A program made the translations under genes and the position numbers. The notes under the pieces were generated by a model, which saw nothing but the letters and a program-made list of their open reading frames with translations, was not told the DNA's origin and ran no database searches. Of a DNA stretch of 64,000 nt, positions 34,101 to 42,400 are shown one piece after another; the stretch's first letter is position 1; every line of letters starts with the position of its first letter. This stretch comes from Yponomeuta sedellus. Lineage: Eukaryota > Arthropoda > Insecta > Lepidoptera > Yponomeutidae. Where the stretch lies: the NCBI GenBank assembly GCA_934045075.1, contig OW203738.1:3472001-3536000 (forward strand), written 5' to 3'.

Positions 34101-35840
34101 TATCAATCTCCACCAAAAGCTTCGAGAGCTTCACTGATTTTTGTGATTTTTTTTGTTGCATTTTGTAGATCCGTAAATAGGTAATAGAAATAGGCTAAGT
34201 AATGTAGCAAAACAATGTCTATTGTATGGAATCACGCGTTACTTTGCGGAAATCCATAATATCATTAAAATGTGAAAATAACTTTGCTAAATTCTGCCAA
34301 AAAAATATTTTTTGCTGTAAAACAATGTCTGCCGGGTCAACTAGTAAATAACTTAGCAAACATAACTTAAAACTCATTTAAAAACAGACTAGATAAACAT
34401 TCAACAATTGCATGAAAGTTATGTACTCGCATTAATTTACAACAATAATAATCATCACAAAGTCATTGGTACAAACCAAGATCGGAACCTACAACCTCCC
34501 AATTGAGAAGCTGGCGTTCCTCTCTGCTATCACCACTCTAAGGCCATGGTAAGCAGTTAATAAATCTAGTTCACAAAAAAGGATACAATCCAGCCCATCG
34601 TCAGCAAATAGCCTGTTCTTATTCTTTGTCTTATTCAGCCCCAGTTGCTTTTCCAACTTCTTGATGACCTTGTCTTCGTCATCATTGTCCTTGAGGAATA
34701 TCCTCTTGCGCTGGGCTTCCATCTGGGACTTGAGACGGTTCTCCTCATTCATCTCCTTCTGTCGCTCTCGGTTGAGGAACTCGTGAGCCGTTGGCTGGGG
34801 TTTTGGCTTCTTCTTCTGCAACTGTGACAGAAAAGAAGCTTAATTTTTGTCTTTGTATGTACACAAGCTTATAGTTTCTCTAGGACCATTCAGGGGTGCG
34901 TACACATATGTACTCCATGAATGGAGTTGTCTAATTCAGCCTACTTTAAACTGTCAAATACATAATTATTTATGTTATCAAGTGCGAGTTACACTCTCAC
35001 CACTACAGTAGTGGTGAGACTTACATATTATAAAGACCTGTAGTTTATCCGAGCTTTTCCCTAAGCAAAGACTAATTATTTATGATTTAATTACAAATAG
35101 TTTCCAGATTTTTCCTGTAATTTTAGTACAAAACAGCCAAGACTTTTTTTGCGGTAACTTAGAAGCTTGATTTTTTCAGAATTTTAAGGGGCTGTAGACC
35201 CGAGTATACGGTTGATACATCAACACATTTCTGAGATAAAGGGTCTTGACAGACAGACAGACGGACCATAAAGTGAATCTATAAGGGTTCCGTATCATCT
35301 TTTGAGGTATGGAACAATAATGCAAGCAAAAAGCTGGTCTGACTAAAACAGTAGTAGAAAGTAGGAAATAAAAGAAAGTAGAACCTCTTGTGGAAGTTGA
35401 AACGAATGTATGTAAAAATTGATAAAACGCGAATAACTTGTAGGAATCTTTTAATCTGTCTTTTTTCTTGCTTTTCAATGACATTGAAAAGCCAACCCAT
35501 TTTTAAAAAGTAGACAGTAATAAAAACGCTATCAAAAAGTAACATATTTAAAAAAGGTTGATTGGCCGGTCGGCAACAGAAGTAAATAAGTAACACAAAC
35601 AGTGAATATTGCAAGATCAACAAAAACTATTATTACCTTAGCCTGAACGACATCATCTTCAGCATCTGCAGGTCTCTTTACAAATTTCCCAGGTGTAAAG
35701 GTGGGCTTTTCTGGAGCGATATTCTTCTTATTTATGTAATGCTCCTTACGCTTTACCTTTTTCTCTAGCCTTTTCTGTTTCCTGAGCGCTTTTCGTGAGT
35801 TCGGAAAGCTAGGTTTTGGTGCCCTTTTCGGTTTCGGCAT
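19934..35840 (-). CDS. NOM1: NOM1/SGD1: nucleolar MIF4G and MA3 domain protein, 13 exons
   Basis: Joined exons on the minus strand: 35840-35637, 34821-34587, 33571-33185, 32956-32682, 31739-31646, 29136-28924, 28321-28200, 27077-26881, 24802-24627, 23175-22988, 22485-22321, 21638-21507, 20230-19934. The total is 2685 nt, about 894 aa plus stop, close to the 860 aa human protein as I recall it. All junctions are GT-AG and in frame. Order: basic N-terminus (about 1-60), DGLDYLLEVCD motif near residue 143, acidic low-complexity stretch (about 190-370), PPHLR motif near 375, MIF4G domain (about 395-600), then MA3 domain (about 680-800) with [14 protein letters not shown] and [18 protein letters not shown]. 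Family knowledge: NOM1/yeast Sgd1 is nucleolar, binds an eIF4A-type helicase and is needed for small-subunit rRNA processing. Family assignment is very secure; exact acceptors of exons 2 and 8 are less so. Confidence 0.95.
20340..20477 (+). mobile_element. Non-autonomous Helitron, 5'-truncated
   Basis: 'gagttagctgataccctgg' and 'tgcgggaaaatatcttattc', with a GC-rich end and terminal CTAGT. In NOM1 intron 12. Confidence 0.75.
20560..21017 (-). mobile_element. Solo LTR-like element, 458 bp
   Basis: On the minus strand it begins TGTCGCGGTCC and ends GCGTTTTACA (TG...CA). It has a TATA-like box 'atataaatag' (about 20787-20778) and AATAAA near its end. A canonical heat-shock element TTCtaGAAcaTTC (20801-20813) lies just upstream of the TATA. 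No clear target duplication. In NOM1 intron 12. Confidence 0.65.
21037..21290 (-). mobile_element. LINE 3' end (RTE-like)
   Basis: 'cgtcgtcaggctatactag', 'ctgctggacatagccctccc', then 'gggcatgcgagttggggatc' and 'cttagtcgccttttacaaaa', as in 23230-23578 in the other orientation. Confidence 0.7.
21507..21638 (-). CDS. NOM1: NOM1 exon 12 (MA3)
   Basis: Exactly 44 codons: [20 protein letters not shown]...[13 protein letters not shown]. Acceptor ttttccag|TTA, donor AAAG|gtatgt. Confidence 0.94.
22321..22485 (-). CDS. NOM1: NOM1 exon 11 (MA3)
   Basis: Exactly 55 codons, phase 0 at both ends: [20 protein letters not shown]...[20 protein letters not shown]. This is the core MA3 signature of the family. 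Confidence 0.95.
22550..22800 (-). repeat. Repeat B copy, left arm of an inverted pair
   Basis: Antisense copy directly followed by a sense copy (22795-22895). It begins about 65 bp upstream of NOM1 exon 11's acceptor, in intron 10. Confidence 0.8.
22795..22895 (+). repeat. Repeat B 3' part, right arm of the pair
   Basis: 'acttggcccccgtggtggag' to 'tggggacatacaagggttga'. About 90 bp downstream of this arm lies the exon 10 donor. Confidence 0.8.
22988..23175 (-). CDS. NOM1: NOM1 exon 10 (linker and start of MA3)
   Basis: Acceptor attacag|CCG, donor CGAG|gtaaga. Encodes [15 protein letters not shown], then [20 protein letters not shown]: the RGKWW/VGSAW linker and RKQRMNTD block diagnostic of NOM1/Sgd1. 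Confidence 0.94.
23230..23578 (+). mobile_element. LINE 3' end (RTE-like), about 350 bp
   Basis: 'tcgtaaaaggcgactaaggg', 'ggggagggctatgtccagca', then tail 'gcctgaagaagaagaa'. In NOM1 intron 9. Confidence 0.75.
23700..23830 (-). mobile_element. SINE-C 3' part, antisense
   Basis: 'gcttgcccagcacctatacc', 'atcctgacagcttagtcggc'; lacks the tRNA-like part. Confidence 0.6.
23978..24330 (-). mobile_element. LINE-F 3' end fragment
   Basis: Antisense of the reverse-transcriptase C-terminus (same segment as 25570-25900) with several frame breaks. In NOM1 intron 9. Confidence 0.75.
24627..24802 (-). CDS. NOM1: NOM1 exon 9 (end of MIF4G)
   Basis: Acceptor actccag|GTC, donor AAAG|gtactg, phases 2 to 1. 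Encodes [20 protein letters not shown] and [20 protein letters not shown], matching the family's 'RF(M/L)LE...ALKNND..KIP.YDP' block. Confidence 0.93.
24956..25120 (-). mobile_element. SINE-A, colinear antisense copy
   Basis: Tail 'aatgcactcacccgtgctaa', 'gaggctaaaaattccaccta', then antisense tRNA-like part. In NOM1 intron 8. Confidence 0.85.
25200..25397 (+). mobile_element. Non-autonomous Helitron
   Basis: 'aggcgaaagtatgtgagtgt', 'ggtatggagtaagctgacac', 3' hairpin-like ccgcggg...ccgcggg sequence and terminal CTAGT. Confidence 0.8.
25570..26515 (-). mobile_element. LINE-F: 3' part of a non-LTR reverse transcriptase, broken
   Basis: Minus-strand frames, in order from 26515: [18 protein letters not shown]..., then (after a deletion and frame change) [20 protein letters not shown]...[20 protein letters not shown], then [19 protein letters not shown], then [20 protein letters not shown]...[14 protein letters not shown]. 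This is the C-terminal half of a lepidopteran non-LTR retrotransposon protein, with the thumb and the GRPRRTY motif. At least two frame breaks: a dead copy. In NOM1 intron 8. Confidence 0.85.
26572..26690. repeat. Interspersed repeat 'caattggcggcctta'
   Basis: 'ataagaatattctttatta' and 'gtacaattggcggccttatt' recur at 22035-22075, 41745-41785, 41960-42010, 53670-53810 and 59085-59170; probably the tail of one retroposon family. Confidence 0.6.
26881..27077 (-). CDS. NOM1: NOM1 exon 8 (MIF4G)
   Basis: Encodes [18 protein letters not shown]...[25 protein letters not shown]. The acceptor cgccag|ATG has a poor pyrimidine tract. The open frame continues about 22 codons upstream, so a slightly longer exon cannot be excluded; the chosen site gives the right spacing after LYSFK. 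Donor CCGG|gtaagt. Confidence 0.85.
27212..27400 (-). mobile_element. LINE 3' end (RTE-like), interrupted
   Basis: 'catcatcgtcaggct' then about 75 bp of other sequence, then 'tatattagtccagtgctgg' and 'ctcccctaatgagcgccata'. In NOM1 intron 7. Confidence 0.6.
27406..27469. repeat. Perfect 31 bp inverted repeat
   Basis: Arms 27406-27436 and 27439-27469 are exact reverse complements with only 2 nt between them. In NOM1 intron 7. Confidence 0.9.
27783..28002. mobile_element. Palindromic LTR-derived fragment
   Basis: The 5' end of the LTR seen at 20560-21017 ('gcggtcctaacccgaacc' on plus) faces a second, longer copy in the opposite orientation that ends 'gataggaccgcgac'. Arms about 78 bp, loop about 65 bp. 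In NOM1 intron 7. Confidence 0.75.
28200..28321 (-). CDS. NOM1: NOM1 exon 7 (MIF4G)
   Basis: Acceptor atttcag|GGG, donor CAAG|gtaatt. Encodes [16 protein letters not shown]...[11 protein letters not shown], colinear with the family. Confidence 0.93.
28722..28805 (+). repeat. GT/GA-rich microsatellite
   Basis: Imperfect (gt)n with gagtgag interruptions, just downstream (on the minus strand) of NOM1 exon 6. Confidence 0.85.
28924..29136 (-). CDS. NOM1: NOM1 exon 6 (MIF4G, first part)
   Basis: Acceptor cttccag|GCG, donor GTTG|gtgggt, phase 1. Encodes [20 protein letters not shown]...[16 protein letters not shown], which fits the first helices of the NOM1 MIF4G domain. The donor is supported because joining to exon 7 gives the conserved VGAHFL. 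Confidence 0.92.
29474..30630 (-). mobile_element. LINE reverse-transcriptase 3' part split by a solo LTR
   Basis: Minus-strand frame before the insertion: [20 protein letters not shown]...[10 protein letters not shown]. After it: [38 protein letters not shown] and [20 protein letters not shown]. Removing 29760-30319 and one target copy makes the two parts contiguous. In NOM1 intron 5. Confidence 0.85.
29760..30319 (-). mobile_element. Solo LTR, 560 bp, inside a LINE
   Basis: Minus-strand termini TGTGGCTACTTACC ... ATATCTCCA (TG...CA) with 6 bp target duplication cgtatt at 29754-29759 and 30320-30325. It contains 'tatataag' and 'aataaat' as TATA and poly(A)-like signals, a GC-rich block (29870-30050) and a tandem direct repeat around 'gaacagttcttttcagaact' (about 30063 and 30132). 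No internal coding region, hence solo. Confidence 0.8.
30835..30975 (+). repeat. Repeat B copy, truncated
   Basis: 'ccgtgctgcgcaaggcacgt' to 'gcccgccactgtcttacaat'-type sequence; in NOM1 intron 5. Confidence 0.75.
31131..31176. repeat. (TA)n microsatellite
   Basis: About 23 TA units. In NOM1 intron 5. Confidence 0.95.
31300..31500 (+). repeat. Repeat E copy
   Basis: 'ggaaaatatcgtgaggaaac', 'gaaattgccaatccgcggtg', 'ttgcagtgggacgtatatg'. Confidence 0.75.
31646..31739 (-). CDS. NOM1: NOM1 exon 5 (PPHLR motif)
   Basis: Acceptor ttccag|GAA, donor AAAA|gtaagt. Encodes [16 protein letters not shown]...ALIKRQIK, the conserved lead-in to the MIF4G domain. A repeat B copy lies just upstream in the preceding intron. 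Confidence 0.92.
31788..32100 (-). repeat. Repeat B copy, long
   Basis: Antisense, from 'tatgtccccactgctggggc' to 'tcacaaggccacgagcgctt'. In NOM1 intron 4. Confidence 0.8.
32200..32370 (+). repeat. Repeat E copy
   Basis: 'aacatcgtgaggaaacctga', 'cctatccgcggtgggcacac', long (CT)n. Confidence 0.75.
32438..32477. repeat. Perfect 17 bp inverted repeat
   Basis: Arms cgaaaacacatatcttt (32438-32454) and 32461-32477, loop tctaac. Confidence 0.85.
32500..32595 (-). repeat. Repeat B fragment
   Basis: 'tatccccactgctggggcac' to 'actacgggggccgagtccgg', ending about 85 bp from NOM1 exon 4. Confidence 0.7.
32682..32956 (-). CDS. NOM1: NOM1 exon 4 (acidic region, DIYGR motif)
   Basis: Acceptor atttcag|AAT, donor AAAG|gtaaat, ends in phase 0. 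Contains a run of Asp and then [19 protein letters not shown], the conserved segment just before the PPHLR motif of the next exon. Confidence 0.92.
33185..33571 (-). CDS. NOM1: NOM1 exon 3 (acidic region)
   Basis: Acceptor ctcccag|ACC, donor GAAG|gtaagt, phase 1 to phase 1. Begins with the end of the DGLDYLLEVCD motif, then [18 protein letters not shown], then a long Asp/Glu/Ser/Gly-rich tract. Such acidic tracts are common in nucleolar assembly factors. Confidence 0.92.
33590..34560. other. NOM1 intron 2
   Basis: Holds a tRNA-like SINE head (about 33715-33770), its 'taacagtgaaggaaaacatcg' tail (33835) and a second diverged tRNA-like piece (about 34470-34545). Otherwise nothing recognised. 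Confidence 0.5.
34587..34821 (-). CDS. NOM1: NOM1 exon 2
   Basis: Charged helical segment ([29 protein letters not shown]). Donor GATT|gtatcc gives phase 1. Joined to exon 3 it restores the family motif DGLDYLLEVCD, which decides both the donor and the next acceptor. The acceptor could be cag|TTGCAG or, 6 nt further in, gcag|AAGAAG; both keep the frame. Confidence 0.88.
35637..35840 (-). CDS. NOM1: NOM1 exon 1 (start codon)
   Basis: ATG at 35840-35838 opens a Lys/Arg-rich segment ([20 protein letters not shown]...), typical of a nucleolar localisation region. Donor AAG|gtaata; ends in phase 0 after 68 codons. No 5' UTR intron was looked for. Confidence 0.9.
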
Positions 35841-36254
35841 TCTGTCAGGTTTTAATTATTCACATCTAAAGGAGAATTACAAAAAACCGAAAACAAACAT
35901 GTAACTTAGAGGTTATCTTCCAATTTTCCACATGAATTTGTGTTGACGTTTGCCATACAACTAATCTATGTATTCTTGTCTATGGTCACTTGTGTGTAGT
36001 GATGTAACCTGCAGGTGGGTAAAAACCCTACTATGAAGAACTTTGGCACTGGCAACACCATAAAAAAAGTAAAATGTCAACTAATAAAAAAACAAAAAAT
36101 TGTCTATTGCATTTTCACACATGACGATGGGTGCGATATTTTTGCGAAATTAAAAATAATTTCACGCGAAACAGGGCCAAATTCTAACAATAACCGCCCA
36201 AAGTTCAGAGTGACACGCAGTTTTGTTTTTCAACTAGTTAAATTTCAACACGGC
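35841..36254. promoter_or_regulatory. Divergent NOM1/ATAD1 promoter gap
   Basis: 414 bp separate the NOM1 ATG (minus) and the ATAD1 family-consistent ATG (plus). No TATA box stands out. 'ggtcacttgtg' near 35984 resembles insect core-promoter Motif 1 (inference, weak). No repeat copy was recognised in this gap, unlike the flanking introns. Confidence 0.6.
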
Positions 36255-36424
36255 ATGATGGTAGAGGGTGCGTTTACACGAAATGAAGTATTCCAAATGG
36301 CAATCCGCGTTGCTTTTGTGTCTGCTGTTACTTATTTCTCTATAAAATGGCTCGTGAATCAGATAGACCCAACGTCCAAGAGCAGGAAGAAAGCGGAGGA
36401 GAAGGCCCGCGAGCAGTTACGCAA
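36255..36424 (+). CDS. ATAD1: ATAD1 exon 1 (membrane anchor)
   Basis: Encodes [20 protein letters not shown]...[20 protein letters not shown]; the hydrophobic helix and YF(S/T)IKW(L/M)V..IDPT are family hallmarks. Start chosen by homology to the short family N-terminus. The frame stays open upstream to an ATG at 36033 (74 more codons), so a longer form is possible. Donor CAA|gtgagt, phase 2. Confidence 0.9.
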
Positions 36425-39400
36425 GTGAGTATCGATCCGGGAATACCCATCATATTCGCCTGCGAGCTTTCAATGTTCTACTGATATCATGTACAAACCC
36501 TTTCAGTTGCACTAAACAACCTTAAAAACAAGCTTATAATCTCCTCAACAGTGTAGAAGTTCATATCGGTTATTGCCAGTCATCAATGTATACATTTTGC
36601 ATCTGTTTTGCATCATCGCAATTGGCGCCCTTTTTGTCCGCACTACTTACCTATTTACAATTCTTAAAGCGTAACCTTTGCTGGAACAGCTTCCAGGGAA
36701 ACCCCATTTAGTTCTGTAACTATCTGCCAGAGCCAAAAAATACAAACTAATGAGTTAGTTGGTAAAGTTTGGTTTCTAAGTAGGTACTGCAATGTTGTGA
36801 CATAACATTGGATAGTTGCTATTATCACAATGTGATTATTATCCATTCTGATTCTTATTTGCTAAGAAGGTTAGCCCTGTTGTTCAACTTTAACTTTTTT
36901 TTATACTGGGTACAGGAACATACCAATGCATCTCATAAAATATTCATAATGTCTTCTTCTTTGGGCTATATTAGTCCACTGCTGGACATAGCCGTCTCCT
37001 AATGAGCGCCATAGCGCAAGGCTGTGCCATCATTGGGGGTAATTAATAATGTCTACCTCATGTTAATCAACCATAACTGTGACAATTCCACTCAATTGTG
37101 GCAATTAATGGTAATTGCATCACAACTCTAATTTGAAAACAAAAAAAAAAGTACCGGTGCCACCTGTGCCACCTGCCACAGGGTCCCCACAGCACAGCAT
37201 CCTAATGTGGGGCCGTAGGTACAACCTTCCTGGGCATTATTGTTTCAATGTAATTATGAATTTTTCTTATAATTTTAAATTTTATCTGTAAGAAACATAC
37301 AATTTTGTAAGAATTTCCTTTTTGGATTAATATTTTTTTTTATCTCTTATCCCTTTTTACTTTTGAAAGAAAGGATGTGTTTATGATTAACTAAGTAACT
37401 GACATCATATTCAAATCGAAGGATGCAGAATATTAGTGCTGGAGTTTTTTCCACACTTTCAGCATGTGTTGAATCAAAATCCATATCCATCATTTAAAAA
37501 TAAAAATCTGTTGTGGTCATGCTAAATACTAAATGCTAAAAACTAAATACCGAAATAATACTTTTTTTACAACATTGTAATAGCAATTTCCAAACAAATT
37601 TGTTTGTACAGGTCTCTTCCTGCATTGAATGAATGTTGCAGGATGAATTGCCATACAAAAATAGGAAATTTTAATCTTATACCATTCTATAGTAATAAAT
37701 AACAGGAGTAGTAAACCAAGGGTAGCTGGAAGAAAATATTTATTAGTAATAAGCTCGCCTTTGTACAAACCCCTTTTTGTGCAATACACATTTTTTCAAT
37801 TCATTATACAATGTATAGCAAGTTGCTGCGATCCTGTAATTAATTTATGCTTCTGTCCTGTCTATGTTTGCTCTGTGCTGTTTTTTGTGATTCGATATGT
37901 GATACTTTGTGTTCATGTGTGCCTTACGTAAATAAATCGGTTGTTATAGACAACAAATTTGTTACATTTTTTAAAAATGGAAACCTTAAAGATATTCGAT
38001 TAAACTGTTGCCAAACATGGTCTTCATGTATTGAACCATATTGGTATGTATGTTGATGTTATAAATGAAATAACATAAAATTGTGATATCTAAGTAGCCC
38101 TCTACACAGAATACACCTATGCTCGATGTCCGTACAGAAGGACTGGTGAAAGATTTTTTAAATCTGATAAGTGGTGTCAGAGATTACCCTTGCATACAAA
38201 CTTTTTCTCTTTAAAATTTAACTACTTGAGACAGCCAGTTTAAACAGCAGCATGCATGTTAAAGGATATCTTCCAGAGCGGGGCTGGACGGCAAGCATGC
38301 GGTGGGACTGGACAAGCTGTCTGACCACGAGATGATCATCGCCTCACAGTTGGTCGTCCCGGATGAGATTAGTGTGAGTTGCCTATTTAATTTCTATTGC
38401 TAATAGTTTATTGACTTACAATGTCATATTTGTACTAGCCACTTCAGTCTACTGGTGACTAGGGGTCATCTATGAATTATGTCACCCGTCATCCTTGTCA
38501 CAGCTGGTCATATTTGTGAGACTCCCCCCTCTCCCTAATATGACGTCACATATTTTGCAATTTCACATTTAGAGATTATTGAATTCAAACAGCAGTTCGG
38601 AAATTAGTTTTATGTCAAGTGTTGCAAATGTTTGAGTATTTCGTTAATAGTGCACAGTTCGTGTTTTAACACGTAAATTTGGGAAATGTGACGTCACGAA
38701 ATTTAGCTACCCCTCCCACTCCCCTGTCACGCAATGTCACCCTTCATCGACCCCCTCGCACCCCCTTAACGTGTGACGTAATTTATGGATGGTCCCCTAT
38801 GGCAACGGCAAGGTTGTCAAAACCACGGCATTTGAAGTAAGTCAAGTTTATCTAGCTTGTTCTTGAGTGGAGACCGCGACTCGGCAAGCGTAGTGTAGGA
38901 CGCCCTCCGAATAGGTGGGATGGCGATATGTTAAAAACTGCAGGCAGATGCTGGATGCGGCAAGCTGAAGACAGGGCGCTATGGCACTCATCAGGGGAGG
39001 GCTATGTTCAGCAGTGGACTAGTACAGCTTGACGACGAAGTTTACCTAGCAGAGCTAGAAGAACGGTGATCCCACTTGGGGGGTCGTGAGTTCGAATCCG
39101 GGCGTGTACCAGTAGCTTTGTTTTCTGAGTTACATACATTTTTTCCGAGCGCTTCCGTGCTTCGCAAGGCACGTTAAGCCTTTGGTGCCGGCTGTCATAT
39201 AATAGCAGTCGTTAAGCCCTGTCAAAGGCCTTATGGGCGGCTTGATCACTTCTGACAGTAAGGCCCGCCACTGTCTTACAATCCTCCACCAACCCGGACT
39301 TGGCCCCCGTGGTGGAGTAAGGCCTATGCCTTCCTCTGGGAAGAGAACCGTGCGCCTGTAGGTATATAAAATAAAACAAGAACCAACTTAAAATATTTTG

Positions 39401-42400
39401 TAATAATTAATACCACCAATAACGAACAGTAGATAAAAGAAAAGACAATGAAAACGAAAGCGAAACATATTAAATTTTTATTTCTATTATTGTTATTTCT
39501 TTCAAAATAAGACGTTAGTTATTGTGATACTATTTACAGTTAAAACAATCACGACTGCTCTCATAAACTCAATTGATGGTTCAAAGTTTAGACTTTGAAC
39601 AATTATTATCATAATTGGTAAAATCACCAACACAGTGGGGATAAGCGTCTTATACTATTTTTATTTTTAATGCACTAACCCGTGCTAAGGAACAAATTTA
39701 AAAACCTATTTAGAGGCTAAAAATTTCACCCATGCCGGGATTCGAACCCGCAACCTCTGGCTATCCGTGCCAGCGCTCTACCAATTGAGCCAATGGGCGA
39801 CTCACGTAATACAGAGAATAGTGTAAAGAGGTTCGAAATTTCACTGATGCCGTGAGTCGCCCATTGGCCCAATTGGTAGAGCGCTGGCACGGATAGCCAG
39901 AGGTTGCGGGTTCGAATCCCGGCATGGGTGAAATTTTTAGCCTCTAAATAGGTTTTTAAATAAGCGTCTTAATCAAGCCTGCATTCCACTTTCTGAGATT
40001 AGATTACGCCCTTAAACTGCAGTGGAACATATGTATAAGCTACTTTTTTTTACTAACGCCTCGGCCTCACAGAAGGTATATGGCGCGAGGGCGCGGAATA
40101 GTTTATTTATTTTATTTATTTAGACGCGTCGTTTCCATTTCACTCTCTACAGGGACGTGACGAAGCCCACTTAGAAAGGTCCGGGGGCGAGGGATGCGAA
40201 TTCTAAGGCGTCGGCGGGTCCTTTCTGCGCGCTCTTCCCGTGTTAATTCTCTGTGCCCCTATGCCTATGCCGGCATCCACCCGGCACTTATAGCGGCTGT
40301 ACACACTAGAATGGGAGCCAGCGAATTTAACTCACATTGCGAGTTTCAAAAGACGACCCCATAGTACCTATTGTGTAAAACTCGCAACGAATATAAACTC
40401 TCGGGCTCTAGGGCGATTTTACTTGTTTTTATGTAGAAAAATATCATAGATTCAATGATTATGACAATCAATTAGCCTGTATACGAATGAATATTGCACA
40501 GCCTAGACTGATGTGGACCCAGTCTATAAGAATAAAACGTGGTAAAAGACTTCTTATACGGGGTGTACCGATAGCTCTATATTATAACACTTCACACTAA
40601 TATTATAAAGGCGAAAGTTTGTGAGTGTGTAGGTTTCTTACTTCTTCACGTCTAAACAGCTGAAGCGATTTTAATAAAATTTGTTATGGAGTTAGCTGAC
40701 ACCCTGGATTAACACATAGGCTACGTTTTAGTGCGGGAAAATATCCTGTTAAGGCACAATTTATTTTCCCTACTAAATCGCGGTAACACCGCGGGGCACC
40801 GCTTAGTAAATAGAAAATAAAGTTCTTAATTAATGGCAAATGAATAAAAGCGGCTTTAGCCCAGTATCTAGAACAATGGACTCGGAAGCGAGAGACTAAG
40901 GTTTGATTCCCAGTATTCCTTCTCTCTCTCTCTCTCTCTCTGAGAGAAGGCCTGTGCTCTGCAGTAGCACGTTTATAGGCTACATAAGCTACAATTTTAC
41001 ATTCTGTTCTTTCAACTGAGCATTTTCATCACTCCAGGTGGACTGGAAAGACATCGCGGGCCTGGACCATTTGATCCAAGAGCTGCGCGAGACCGTGATC
41101 CTGCCAATCCAGAAACGGGACCTCTTCACCGACTCCCGGCTGACGCAGCCACCCAAGGGTGTACTGCTGCATGGCCCGCCAGGTATAGATCAGGGTTGCA
41201 CTGGATAATAAGCAACGATAATTATCTTGATAATTAGACATGCGGAGAGGATGAAGGAAGAAAGATTGACGAAACAAATATATATTGCGAATGTGAGTGG
41301 AAGGGCTGGTAAGGGACGTCCCAGACGGACTTACATCGACCAAATAGGGGATGTATTAGCAAAGGGGGGACAGCGGTGGTAGCTCAGTGGGTAGAACCAT
41401 GGACTGGCAAGCGAGAGCCCCAGGTTCGATACCGAGTGCGGGCATGTACCAATGACTTTGTTTAATTTCAATGTTACGTACATTTGCGAACTTGTAGTCG
41501 CAACACCACACGCTAACGGTGAAGGAAAACATCGTGAGGAAACCCGCGGCTTGGTTGGCTCCGCACGTATTGACTAGTCTTTCCTGTGGGCTAGGCCGTC
41601 TTTGCCCAGCACCTATACTATCCTGACAGCTTAGACGGCGTCTAAGCTGTCAGGGTGGTATAGGTGCTGGGCATATAGATAGATAGATAGAGAACACTTT
41701 ATTGCACAACCAGAAAAAATATTACAACCATGATTCTTAAATCTAAGTAATGTTATACAATTGGCGGTCTTATCGCTAAGAGCGATATAGGCGCTGCCGA
41801 AACGTCGGGAAATAAGGTAATTACGTTTTACCTAATAAATAATCGCGATTACACCCGTTTAATATTAATGTATGAGTATTCGTTAAGCGAATAATTAAGA
41901 AATACCTCATAGCACAACCAGAAAAAAGAATACAACCATGATTTCTTAAATCTAAGTAATGTTATACAATTGGCAGTCTTATCGCTGAGACCGATCTCTT
42001 CCAGACAACCTTTGGATGGAGTGGATTGTGTGAAGAAAATAGTCGGTTGGTGCATGTACATAAAAAATAATACTTGATAGAGAACACTATCACATAACAC
42101 TAATATTATAAAAGTGAGTGTTTATGTTTGTTCCTTCTTCACGTCTAAAGGGCTGGAGCGATTTTAATACAATTTAATATGGATTTAAAAACCTATTTAG
42201 AGGCTAAAAATTTCACCCATGCCGGGATTCGAACCCGCAACCTCTGGCTATCCGTACCAGCGCTCTACCAATTGAGCCAATGGGCGACTCACGGCATCAG
42301 TGAAATTTCGAACCTCTTTACAATATTCTCTGTATTACGTACAGGCAGCGACATCTGACTTAAGCAAATTGCATTACTTACAGCCCCGACTACCTACTTT

